A stretch of DNA of 64,000 nt from positions 234,787 through 298,786 of the forward strand of contig MU130358.1 of NCBI GenBank assembly GCA_015039465.1, written 5' to 3'. Position 1 is the stretch's first letter, and each line of letters starts with the position of its first letter. The notes below the pieces were generated by a model, which worked only from the letters and a program-made list of their open reading frames with translations, had not been told where the DNA came from and made no database searches. The DNA comes from Phlegmacium glaucopus. Lineage: Eukaryota > Basidiomycota > Agaricomycetes > Agaricales > Cortinariaceae. Positions 46,320 through 56,143 of this stretch are shown here, piece after piece. Made by a program: the position numbers and the translations under genes.

Positions 46320-47542
46320 ATGGCTTCAATAAAAGCTATCTCGAAAGCTTCGGGAGCTTGCAAGATTTCGTCAGCCCCGAGCTTCAGGCGTCGTTGGTCA
46401 ACATTATTTCACACTGACAGCCTAACTGACCCCAATGTCTTCACCAGTGCTTCATAACACGGTGGCGCGCAATGCCATCTCTAATTTCCAGATGCCCGCA
46501 ATGTCTCCCACCATGACAGAGGGTGGAATTGCGTCGTGGAAGAAAAAGGAAGGAGAAGCATTCGGAACAGGGGACGTCCTGTTGGAAATCGTGAGATGGG
46601 TATCTTTTAGGTCGTCGAGTTTCTGTTCATCCATTTTTGGTTTATTTAGGAAACGGATAAAGCCACTATCGACGTTGAGGCTCAAGAGGATGGTATAATG
46701 GGCAAAATTTTGGTATGTATTGTCCCGTGGGACCCTCTCTTCCTATCTCATGTCGACAGTTCCAAGACGGAAGCAAAAATATTCCGGTGGGAAAAGTAAT
46801 CGCTCTCCTAGCGGAAGAAGGCGATGATATCTCCAACCTCGAAGCTCCGAAAGAAGAGGCCGCTGCACCTCTTCAATCGAAAGTCGTTTCCTCTTCCTCT
46901 TCTGATTCTTTAACACCCTCTCCACGAAAACCCGAGTCAGATCACCTACAATCCGCCGGCACGCATGAACCCCGCTCTCACTCACATGCACCATTAGAAC
47001 ACTTTCGTCCTCTCTTCCCTTCTGTGCATCGTCTACTCCTGGAACACAATGTCACAAATCCCGACAAAATCAAAGGAACTGGTGTTAGAGGTATGCTCAC
47101 CAAGGGCGATGTTTTGACTTTCCTGGGAAAAGCATCAAACCCACTCGGGACTTTCAAATTTCCTCTCTCTCCAATTGAGGAAGCGTCAAAGTCGGTCGAG
47201 AAGAAAACAGACGTGGTACAGGTAGGTCCTATATGTAGCCCAACTTACTTCTGACTTCGACACCCTTTCCCACAGGTTCTCGACGGAGCGGCCATACGTC
47301 GACTTATCGTCAATTCAATGCTGCAAGGCTCGATCAAAGCCCGTAATCTTCCACTAGGTATGTTGTCTACACCTTAAGTAGCCATCACAGCTGGATTGAT
47401 ATTTCTAGACCATAAATCGGCAGATTTCGATTCTGTCATCTCGGATTATCTACCTCCTTCATCCAAATTGCCACCTAAAATTACTTCTCCACCACTACCG
47501 TTACCCAAAAAGCCTTCAAGTTTCTTAGATGGTTTATATTAG
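46320..47542 (+). CDS. PDX1: Pyruvate dehydrogenase complex E3-binding protein (Pdx1/protein X)
   Basis: Mitochondrial protein that docks dihydrolipoamide dehydrogenase (E3) onto the pyruvate dehydrogenase core. Exons are 46320-46389, 46448-46590, 46650-46712, 46760-47221, 47276-47357 and 47409-47542 (317 aa). A short mitochondrial leader ([12 protein letters not shown]) precedes the lipoyl domain, with [22 protein letters not shown] and [11 protein letters not shown]; Lys75 is the lipoylation site. A flexible Ser/Pro linker leads to the E3-binding domain ([33 protein letters not shown]). The catalytic acyltransferase domain and its DHRxxDG motif are absent, so this is Pdx1 and not E2. Intron 1 has a textbook CTAAC branch site. 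Confidence 0.93.
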
Positions 47543-47650
47543 CCCACAGTACCGTACTTATGTCAAATAGAGAACTTTAGACAAATGCGGTCCGGATAAC
47601 CGAGCACATTTAAGCGCTGATAACGAGGTGATCTCGTCTCAACTTCATTT

Positions 47651-49323
47651 ATGTCCGAGTCACAACCAGAATTGCAGCCCCCAGTGAGTCGTCTTACAAT
47701 TCATAGTTTCAACGCCAATTGTTCAAATAACAAGTATTTTCCACTACTTTTCACCCATCTCACAGGTTCTCGTAGCGTCTGTACATGATGTTCGTTATTT
47801 TGCAGCTCTCTTACGAGGTGTTAACTTCGTAAATGTGCGTCTGTATGCCCTTAAATCGCTCCTATGAATATTAATGAAACATAGCGTGCCACAATAACCG
47901 TAACCCAACAAGGGATGACCGTTACGGTGGAAGAAGCCCGTACTCTGCTCGGTACAGCCTTCATCTTTTCAGAGGTGTTTGATGAATACACGTACCATGC
48001 CGAACCTCCCCCTCGAGCTGTCCCGCCTCCGAAACCCAAGCGGCATCAACCAGATCCCAACGCCTCCGAAACAGAGCCCGAGTCAGAGGATGAGGAGGAC
48101 AAGGTGCAGCCTGCGGAAGAACTGGATAATGCAGCTTTTGAGATACCCTTGAACACCCTCATTGAATGCTTAAATATCTTTGGAACTGCAAGCGCCTTGA
48201 ACGCAACGGCCACTGCTTCGGGGCCTTCTGGAGGTGGAGGCCCCTCTACTAATAGCAAACAAGCAAAAAAATGGCGACGAGCTGGGGATGGCGATTCTGA
48301 TGGCGAAGGGAGGGCAGGAGGAAGAGGGTTAGAAGCGTATTTTGGACCTGGTGCTGGAGAGAAGAGGACTGGAATGCGGCTTTCGTATTCTGGTGCCGGT
48401 TATCCGTTGACTTTGATCGTGTATGTCTGCCGTGTCTTCCTCAATTTTCAACTTGTTTTAATAAATTTTGACAGAGCAGAGGATGCAGCTGGACCTACGG
48501 CAACATGTGAAATCACCACTTTCGATCCAGAACCTCAGCTTGAGCTGCATTATGATGATGACCAAACGTATGTTCTGTTTTTCTTCCCTGCTTTTAAAAA
48601 ATAATATTACACAACCAGTGTTTTAAAGATAATTTTCAAGGTACGCGCATTCCAAAAGTATCTTCTTTGTCCATTATCGACAAAATTTCTCAGTCTTCCT
48701 GGCTGCGAGACGCTCTGTCTGAGCTTGATCCATCTTGCGAAAGACTCACTTTTATTGGAAACCCACCGACTTCTGCAACGCAGCGGGATCCCCCAGTAGA
48801 TCAAAACACCTTCGTCAAACCAAAACCTATCCGAAATGCTACCATGAGGCCGATGCTAAGGATACAAGCTACAGGGGCATTTGGGAGCACGGAGGTGTGT
48901 AAATATAATATCTACCGATTTCCCTGGGCTAAATAAGATATGATTAAAGATGGACTACCCCAACGATCGGGATGTCTTAGAAACGTTCGAGTGCACAAGA
49001 AGCGTGAGCTTCAGGTGAGCGTCCTCATCTTCAGTTATATCAGAAAAGAGACTCAAAAATAGAAATACATCCACCACTTTTTCAGCTATCGGTTTGGACA
49101 TATCTCGCGCACTCTTAAAGCTCTTCAAAGTTCCTTTAAGACATCTTTGCGGATAGATCAAGATGGGTTATTAAGTCTCCAATTCCTCATGCCGAAACCT
49201 GGTAAGGCCGGTGCTGGAGATGCATTCATTGAATTTCGGGTGAGCCTTCAGTATCGTCATAATACCCTCATTTAAGTATTGAACTTTGAATCAAAGTGTC
49301 TGGCACTCGATGATGAATTTTAG
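47651..49323 (+). CDS. RAD1: DNA damage checkpoint clamp subunit Rad1 (9-1-1 complex)
   Basis: Rad1 is the PCNA-like subunit that closes the Rad9-Hus1-Rad1 ring at DNA lesions. Nine exons: 47651-47683, 47766-47834, 47885-48420, 48475-48567, 48619-48640, 48694-48894, 48950-49014, 49086-49239 and 49297-49323, giving 399 aa. Family signatures are VHDVRYFAALLRGVNFVNRA, QGMTVTVEEARTLLGTAFIF followed by FDEYTYH, SSWLRDALSELDPSCERLTF, CTRSVSFRYRFGHISR and LKALQSSFKTSLRIDQDGLLSLQF. Two insertions are unusual for the compact clamp fold: a Pro/Glu-rich acidic one near residues 65-95 and a Gly-rich one near 120-175. Exon 5 is 22 nt. The start is the only ATG ahead of the conserved beta strand. Confidence 0.9.
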
Positions 49324-49539
49324 ACTTTTATAGACTTCACGATCGATGATTCCAGCGATTCAACCTGGATGTCTGCCTTAAAGTTCAACATAATTGCTTT
49401 ATGTACTAAAGTATCACCATTATACAAGCCAATAATATTTCTATGTACCTCTAGGGGTTGGACATTTGATAGCAAGATGGGATAGTATTGCATGGGTACG
49501 AAACGATTACACGACTTTACAGGTTGCTTTGGAACATAA

Positions 49540-50608
49540 TTAGACCAGCTCGTCGAAATACTCAATGCTGTTGGCGGACTGGAGAAAGAGGTTGGAAACG
49601 ATTATTTTACGTATAGCTGCTCCATCAATCTACCATGTATTGTCAGCATTCTCAACCACTCAGAGAGGTATCCATAACAATAACTTGCCTGGGCTTGATC
49701 ATCAACCTGAGCCACAGACCCCCTCACTTTAGCCGACGTGGGCCACGAAGCTGTTCCAGAGTTGATAGACATTGAGCGATCCTGTGTTTGGATTCGTGGC
49801 GAAGGACATGGAGGCACGTCCACACGACACTCCGATGCAGCATCCACACTTTTCAAATCCAATCTGGGCGCTGCCCCACGCGGACCACCGACATGGGCGT
49901 TCCGAAACCCGTATCCCATTGTATGCATTTCAAACAAAGATGGGGTGCGCGGTGATAGAGTGGGCGTTCGAGGTGACATGAGCGGGAGTTTGAACTGGTC
50001 AAGTTGCCTGGGGGAAGTAATGGCCCCCGCGAGAGGATTCAGAGCAGGAATAGTATTAAATGAAGTTAGTGTTGGAGTTGTTGAGCTTTGCAACGCTGCA
50101 AGTTCAGACATATCTTTGGCGACCAGGGCGATGACCTGTTCTACTGGGACGTTGGTGGTTCCGTCCGGCAGCTAGATAGAGATTATGATCACTATCTCTT
50201 CCGGAAAGCTGACAAGTCGAAAACCAACCAAAATCTTACCCAGAATGCCAGGGCTGTGAGCTTCGACGTCAATCATAGCAATGTCTGACTCCTGTAAATT
50301 TAGGATTTCAGTACGACTAGTCCATGAATTGCGTTGGGGAAAACCTACAATTTGCAGCAACACATCACCAGGAGCGAACGCTTCCCCTTCTTTGATCTTC
50401 CAACGTGTAATAGTGCCTTCAGTCATCAGTGGAGACATAGCCGGCATCATAATAGCCTGTCGTTTTAGCGACCCATGAAGCCCTAAACACAAAAACATCA
50501 ATTCGAGTTAGCCCAAATTTCCCCAACATACTTACATCGTCTTTTGATTTGCCCATATGCCCCACGCATCTGCGCTGCAGAAACCTTTGACAGTACAAAA
50601 GCAGACAT
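49540..50608 (-). CDS. Pdx1-like single-hybrid-motif protein without lipoyl lysine
   Basis: A 280-aa protein from exons 50608-50536, 50482-50349, 50291-50229, 50171-49689 and 49629-49540. It tracks Pdx1 closely: MMPAMSPLMTEGTITRWKIKEGEAFAPGD, then ESDIAMIDVEA, where Pdx1 has [11 protein letters not shown]. The lipoyl lysine is thus Ile73, so it cannot be lipoylated there. Intron positions around this hairpin equal those of PDX1. The middle is Pro/Ser-rich (SPRTPTLSPRTPS) with no clear E3-binding domain. The last exon (IDGAAIRKIIVSN) matches PDX1 [13 protein letters not shown] and is reached only through a GC-AG intron (donor GCAAGT at 49688-49683). Leader MSAFVLSKVSAAQMRG fits mitochondrial import. 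Function unknown; a structural or regulatory subunit of an acyl-dehydrogenase complex is plausible. Confidence 0.82.
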
Positions 50609-51293
50609 GTCTTTTAGCTAGAACCTTTGAACTTTTCAAGTGAGGTGCGTGAAACACTTGGCAAATACCAGGGTTGGTTGAGTTGACCAGCAACACAATG
50701 GGGAGTCGTTAACATAGTTCGGTCGGGTTTTTATACCTTCAACTTTTGGCTAGTCAATGTTTGGGCTGTCAGACTCAGACTATACCTTGTATGGACTGAT
50801 TGTTGATGCGATGCTGAGTATGTATGACAAATCAGGAGGTTCCCTGAAACGAGATCAAAGGATTCAGCATTTGACTTTGAAATGTATGTAACTTAGCAGA
50901 TATTGGATGGGGGGCTCATGCGCCGCGCCGCGCCACTATCTCATTTTCTGCCCAACGGGAAGCCCTTGCAGTCTGGGAGGAAGCAGAAGCAGAAGGAGGC
51001 GCCAAGAATTCCACGGAGAATGAGACGCTATAATCCTCCACAATAAATAAAACGGGAATTCTAGATGTGTAACGCACTGTTGGTGCTCAAGAGAACCACG
51101 ACCTTGTTGAGCTCGTTGCAACTTTATCAAAGTGTCTTAGGAAGACTGAACGCAGTACTAGACAGATGTTTATGGCGGAGGATTCGATGGAGGTCCAGAC
51201 AGAATCTCATCAGTCCGATGTCCAGAGCTGATCAGAAGCATTACAGAAGAAAAAAGGAGATGATAAAACGATGATATGATACAGCATTACTTG
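50609..51293. other. Intergenic region upstream of the Pdx1-like gene
   Basis: This holds the promoter of the Pdx1-like gene (-) and the 3' flank of the U1A/U2B'' gene (-). Open frames of 60-70 codons here are non-ATG or lack character. Confidence 0.4.
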
Positions 51294-52423
51294 CTACTTC
51301 CTAGCGAATGTAATCTAGGGTACAAAGTTTGTGTAAGTTATATTTCATGGCAATTAGGAAGTGAAAATGACGTACCTTAATCTTATTCTCTCCATCCAAC
51401 TTGTAATTGTGCAATGCATCTTTGGCCACGCCCGCACTCCCTTCGTCCACGAATTCTACGAAAGCAATATCGCGTTTGGTAGGAATAAGACGAACTTCGT
51501 ATAAATTTGGGTATCTGGAAAGTTGGAATTAACGACTGGCAATCAGAAGGAACAGAAAAAACCAACTGAGAGAAGAGAGACACCAGTTGGTCTTTCGTGA
51601 CGGATTCGGGGAGATTTTGGAGGAAGAGAATTTTGTTTGGAGGCAGATATTCGTCCGGCATTTGGACGTTTGGCCGTTTGGGTGCTGGGGCAGAGACACC
51701 GCCATCGACTAATCACCAGAATTGTAAGTGGAAATTGGTTAATAGGGTGACAAAAGGAAGATAACTGACTTTCGGCAGCAAGTCTCTTCGCTCTGAATTT
51801 AGATTTCAACGGATTCGTGTATCGCGTTCCCTCTGGTAAAGAAGAATGTGAACATTCGTCAACGTTTGTGGTAAAGACAGCACACTTTTTCGCTCCTCTC
51901 TTTTGGATTTATGATCATCGAATTTATTGCCATCTATCCGCTTCACTACCGCGTCAGAGCGTGTCCGCGCAAATGATATTTGCTTCAAGAAATCATTAGC
52001 ATTCCGCCGGCCAAGATAATCGACGAAAAACCGTACCATAGGTTTTGAATACAGAGGGAAACGTTGCACATCTTTCATCGCTTTCTTTGCGATCTCGGCC
52101 GATGGAAAAGAGACAAAAGCCTGACCTCGCATGCGCAAATTGTTGTGTGCAACAACGTCCAGCACTTCGCCGTATGCTTTGAAGAGTCCACGTAGCGATG
52201 CTTTGAGAACTGAAGGCAATGTTGGTTAAAATTTCCCCTCATAACTGATAATATATGATGAACCTTCGGGTTTGATCTTCTCGTTCAGATTTTGGATGTA
52301 CAGAGTCTCGCAACTATATTCCTCCTCCGGTGGTGCAGAGGACGCTTCTGCAGTCGCTGCACTCATTGATAAAACTCCTTCCATCGCGTCTGAACTCAGC
52401 ACAGGGGCATCCATCTCAGTCAT
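51294..52423 (-). CDS. U1A/U2B''-type snRNP protein with two RRMs
   Basis: A 264-aa spliceosomal RNA-binding protein that fills the U1A/U2B'' role in fungi (yeast Msl1 is the U2B'' member). Exons are 52423-52264, 52209-52037, 51982-51886, 51832-51770, 51708-51567, 51514-51376 and 51314-51294. RRM1 begins CETLYIQNLNEKIKPE, with RMRGQAFVSFPS as RNP1 and YSKPMQISFARTRSD ending it. A Lys/Arg-rich linker follows. RRM2 has NKILFLQNLPESVTKDQL and DIAFVEFVDEGSAG, and the C-terminus ends KIKITFARK exactly as in U1A/U2B''. Two donors are GTTGGT/GTTCAT type. The last exon is 21 nt. Which snRNP it serves cannot be told from sequence alone. Confidence 0.93.
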
Positions 52424-52742
52424 TACGGATTATAGCTTCAGGGATTGCTGCTTCACGGATTGCAGAAAGAGAAGGGGGTTGTTGGGGCTTGTTGTCTAGA
52501 GGCCTTCGTGAGCTTGAGCTGATCATGGTTCATGAAGCCTTCTGTTCTTCTACGTAGGGTCTCATCGCGACTGTGTCAAACTTCTTGGCAAAAGTTCTAA
52601 ATCCGACTAACCTTGCTTGTTTGTCAATGCCTGTCTGGAAGCTCTGTGATTCTACTACTTTACTACGTCGACGCAGAGCATTCCTGTGAACGCTATCTAT
52701 TTGCCCTGGTATTCTTCACCTCGAAGCGAAGCTGTATTGTGA

Positions 52743-53498
52743 ATGGACCTCTATTTGGTCCCCAATAACCCTGAAAATACAGTACTGGTCTCCGCCAATG
52801 GGGTCGCCCACTATCAAATTCGAACATCGAAGCCGAAGCACGGTCCTCGTATAACACTCATTCAACGGCCAGCAGACTCTGCGGAAGATAGTATCGTCGC
52901 CGAGGTCGAATGGAGGCATTGGGACAGTCCTACAATCATCCGTAGTCCCCTTCTGAGCGGCGTTGGGCAGGCCATTGGAACGCAAGGTGTCGGCGTACGT
53001 GCCTCGCATTATTTGTATAAGCATAACAGATTTAGTTCGTATGTCTGACTGGCTTTAGTATATAAATGCAGTGCACTGATTTGTCTCGATAGTTTGCGTT
53101 ACTTTGTAGGCGACGATGCGACCGAGTACTGTTGGAAGGCATTCAAACGCCTGGGCTGTATCGTCAGTTCTCCTATCGCATTCCTCATGTGTAGAACGAT
53201 TGAATTTCGAACTTTTCTGCAGCTTACTTGCTGCGATACTAATGCAGAGATTGCTCGCTTTACAACAGTCAGGTGTCACGAAGGTCTTTTTGCAGGTGAA
53301 TGGAAGTCGGTCCTCCAATTGAATCCATGTTCGGTGGATATCGACCTCATAGTTCTCACATTCATCATCATTGAAAAGAAGAAACGCAAACGGGATGGAG
53401 AGCCCACTCACCTGGCCCTTCATGACGAAGATCCACTGGGCGATGGAGGGGGCTCAGGAGAAGGAGAAGGAGAATCTGGTGTTATAGGAGAGCTTTGA
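52743..53498 (+). CDS. DUF6593-like basidiomycete protein
   Basis: A 213-aa protein from exons 52743-53038, 53093-53162 and 53223-53498. It opens MDLYLVPNNPENTVLVSANG followed by YQIRTSKP, and later has SIVAEVEWRHWDSPTII, YFVGDDATEYCWKAF and AEIARFTTVRC, the pattern of the DUF6593 family, which is abundant and of unknown function in Agaricomycetes. A beta-rich fold is likely. The C-terminus has a basic KKKRKR and a Gly/Glu low-complexity end. No signal peptide or membrane segment. It is divergent from the U1A gene with 319 bp between starts. Confidence 0.7.
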
Positions 53499-53691
53499 TT
53501 TTCGGTAATTTAAATCTACTGCGCTCTGGGTTTATTTTCTGCACGTCAAGACTGTCTGGAGTCCAAGTTTTTATTGGCTTATATGTAATCATTCCATTTT
53601 GTGTTCGGGTTTCATAGAAGACAAGGAGCCTTCCATCCTCTTTTATTCTTTTAGCCAATAAATTATGTCGATATATGATACCTCGTCACCT

Positions 53692-55560
53692 TCAGCAAAT
53701 CAGGGCAAGAATTCTGTGATAATCTTCGCGGACACTTTGGAAGGTTTCTTCCAGTTTATCGTGTCTTTCCTGCTTCTCCAATTGGGCTAGAATCTCCTAG
53801 AAAATGGAACGCGCAATAAGTTAAGATAGGAGGGAATGACAAAAACACAAGTGACACATACAAAATTGAACCTGTATAACCTTTCTTTGACGTGCAGGCG
53901 ATATGCTCGAAGACCGGCGGAGTCCGATGGGTCAAGATGCAGAAGTATAAGCATTTCAACCAGCCTCTGAAATTGTCGCTATATATGTGGGTCAACACCA
54001 AGGAAACCTCATAGCAACACTCATACTGACCCCAGCGATCTTCAGTTGCTTTCTCCACTTCTCGACCCAAACTTTATCCACGGGTGGAACTAGTTTACCT
54101 CCTGACGCCCCTTTCTTTGCGCCGCCCCGTCCACTTTTACCTGCTCGGCCGATCCCACTAACACGCCCGCCACCATGCGACTCTTGTCCTCCAAAGCCTT
54201 CAGCCATGAATTGTTGATTTGACAATAGCATTTGGAGGTCGTTTTTGTCTCTGAGGTCTTCAAATGCCTCTGCAGGGTCTTCAACAGTAAGTTCGGCTAT
54301 ACCGTCACGATTGACTATGTACTGGTAAATAGCCCTGTAGAGTTCAGCTGTGAAAGTATTGTCAGGAAGTGATGAATGAAGTTGAGATGCACGTACATCC
54401 ATGTCCTTGCCTTTGATAAGGCGTGAGGATAACAAATTGACTAAAAAGAGAGGGTTTAGAGAAAGTAAGCTTTCAGAAAATATAATACCTTAATCTTAAA
54501 CGAACTTTCTCGGGAAAGTGATAGAAGGGGTACAAAGAGGAATAGCCAACAAAGTGATACGTCGCCTCCTGAGAAGCATCCCTTCGTTTTCGTTTCTCAA
54601 ATCTAAGAGCGATATCAATGGACCCGTGTATAGATCGCGCGAATTGACTCACAAGGTAACGAACTCCCAAGTATCTTCCTCCTCATTAATATATGATCCT
54701 GCTTCGATGTACAACAGCACAAATAACTGCATCCGACGATGGTATTCTCGAAACCCAGGGGTATTCCACGTCGTCTGGAATAAGACAACGATGTTTAGTG
54801 GTAGACAACGGACAAGAGGAGGCGTACGGACGTGGTAGACTTCAAATTCAAGGACATCTTGGCTTTGTGGATCTAGGTCACTACTTTTTCCCTTTCCCTT
54901 TGACGAAGTGTGCGACAACGGTCTGGTATACGAGAAAACCTTTTGTCCTTGGGGCTTAAACGTCATTGCGTCGTTTTCCACGAGTTCTAGGAAAGAAGGT
55001 TCGTCCGTACGATATCCTAGAAAAGACAAAGAATTTATAAGAGATAGTTCCGCAAATTGCATAGAAGCGTCACACCTGGAGGAATAAATTGTCGGAGAGT
55101 GCCTTCCACGTCATCCACAGTTGACGTTGATCCCAGTTTCTCAGAATACTTCACGGCAAGATATTGTTCCAGGGAACCAGACGCAAAACGCAACTGTAGG
55201 TTGGAGCTAGTAGGCTAGTTGTTCAAGTATAAATGCAACAGTGGCTCACGTCAATAACGAGGTCTTGATATCCGTAAATCTTTTCCTCCTCGCCGTATAT
55301 CTGGACGAAATGCGCTTTTCAGGTCCAGATCACCTAGAGTGAAGATGATAACAAGCGGCGGCTCACTGGATATGTGAAATTTGGGTGGAACTTTTCGTAC
55401 GTTTCGTCGTCTGCAAGAGCATCCTTATCCTTTTGTGACCTCACTGATAGTCAAAATTTGTTGCTGCTGCTTTAGCATTGATAATGGGATAGAAATGATT
55501 ACTGAGCTGACCTAGTGAGAGAGTGAGAGCTTCGTTCGCGTCCACCGTCCATTCCGACAT
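53692..55560 (-). CDS. HAT1: Type B histone acetyltransferase catalytic subunit Hat1
   Basis: Hat1 acetylates new histone H4 at Lys5/Lys12 before deposition. Eleven exons (55560-55512, 55443-55367, 55300-55250, 55193-55076, 55016-54832, 54774-54653, 54602-54489, 54440-54397, 54347-54031, 53966-53862, 53796-53692) give 428 aa. The N-terminal Hat1 domain shows FHPNFTYPIYGEEEKIYGY and the substrate groove WNTPGFREYHRRMQLFVLLYIEAGSYI. The GNAT core has QFVILTPYQRQGHGSELYRAI (the acetyl-CoA pyrophosphate loop) and ITVEDPAEAFEDLRD-like LTVEDPAEAFEDLRDKND with the catalytic acid. A Gly-rich insert precedes a helical C-terminus. Every junction closes in phase and all introns are 46-70 nt. Confidence 0.95.
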
Positions 55561-55660
55561 ATTAGAGTAGAAGTTAGGCGGGCAGAATTGTTGACGCGTT
55601 GTTTGGCGGTGGTGGGCTCCAAAACCAAGCGTAGTGGCTTGCCTATATGAGTTTCAACGT

Positions 55661-55666
55661 CACGTG
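55661..55666. promoter_or_regulatory. TCACGTGA motif upstream of HAT1
   Basis: A palindromic TCACGTGA core about 100 bp upstream of the HAT1 ATG at 55560. Confidence 0.45.
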
Positions 55667-55991
55667 AGATTAGATGAACGCCGAACAGCGTTGCGAACGC
55701 GCTGGTTCGCGGTGCTTTATTTTTAAGTAGATTAATATGCATCATAATTTTAATCTTTCCATGCATAATAAAAAATAAATTCAACTGCTCGCGTGTGAAT
55801 CTCGTCTCTGCGCATGCTAATAGCGAAAGTCCCGCGGCCTCCCACCAATCCCAAAACATTTTATGTCCGCATTTTTCCACCTAGAAATCGGAATATCAGT
55901 GATCAATTATCAAAATCCATTCCACAGTTACATAGTTACATATACAATCCGTAGCATGGCACACTGCAAACGTATATGAGAGCCCGCTGCA

Positions 55992-55997
55992 CACGTG
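55992..55997. promoter_or_regulatory. TCACGTG motif upstream of the CoA transferase gene
   Basis: A CACGTG core (TCACGTG on the minus strand) about 147 bp upstream of the CoA transferase start at 56144, in the same divergent interval as the HAT1 site. Confidence 0.45.
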
Positions 55998-56143
55998 ACC
56001 GGATGACCGTGATTCCGGAAATACATCCGGTATAAATTGCCAGATACGGTGCCATCGGTCCCGTATTCAGTTTCTCTCACTTGGCTTTCCGCAAACAGGA
56101 AAGCAAGTTGAGCTCGATAATCTAGTACTGTCAACAACCAGAG

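Noticed and set aside
41909..50608. Functional gene cluster linking sterol sensing, pyruvate dehydrogenase and DNA repair
   Set aside because: The genes belong to unrelated pathways and have independent orientations. Apart from the PDX1 duplicate pair there is no sign of a dedicated system.
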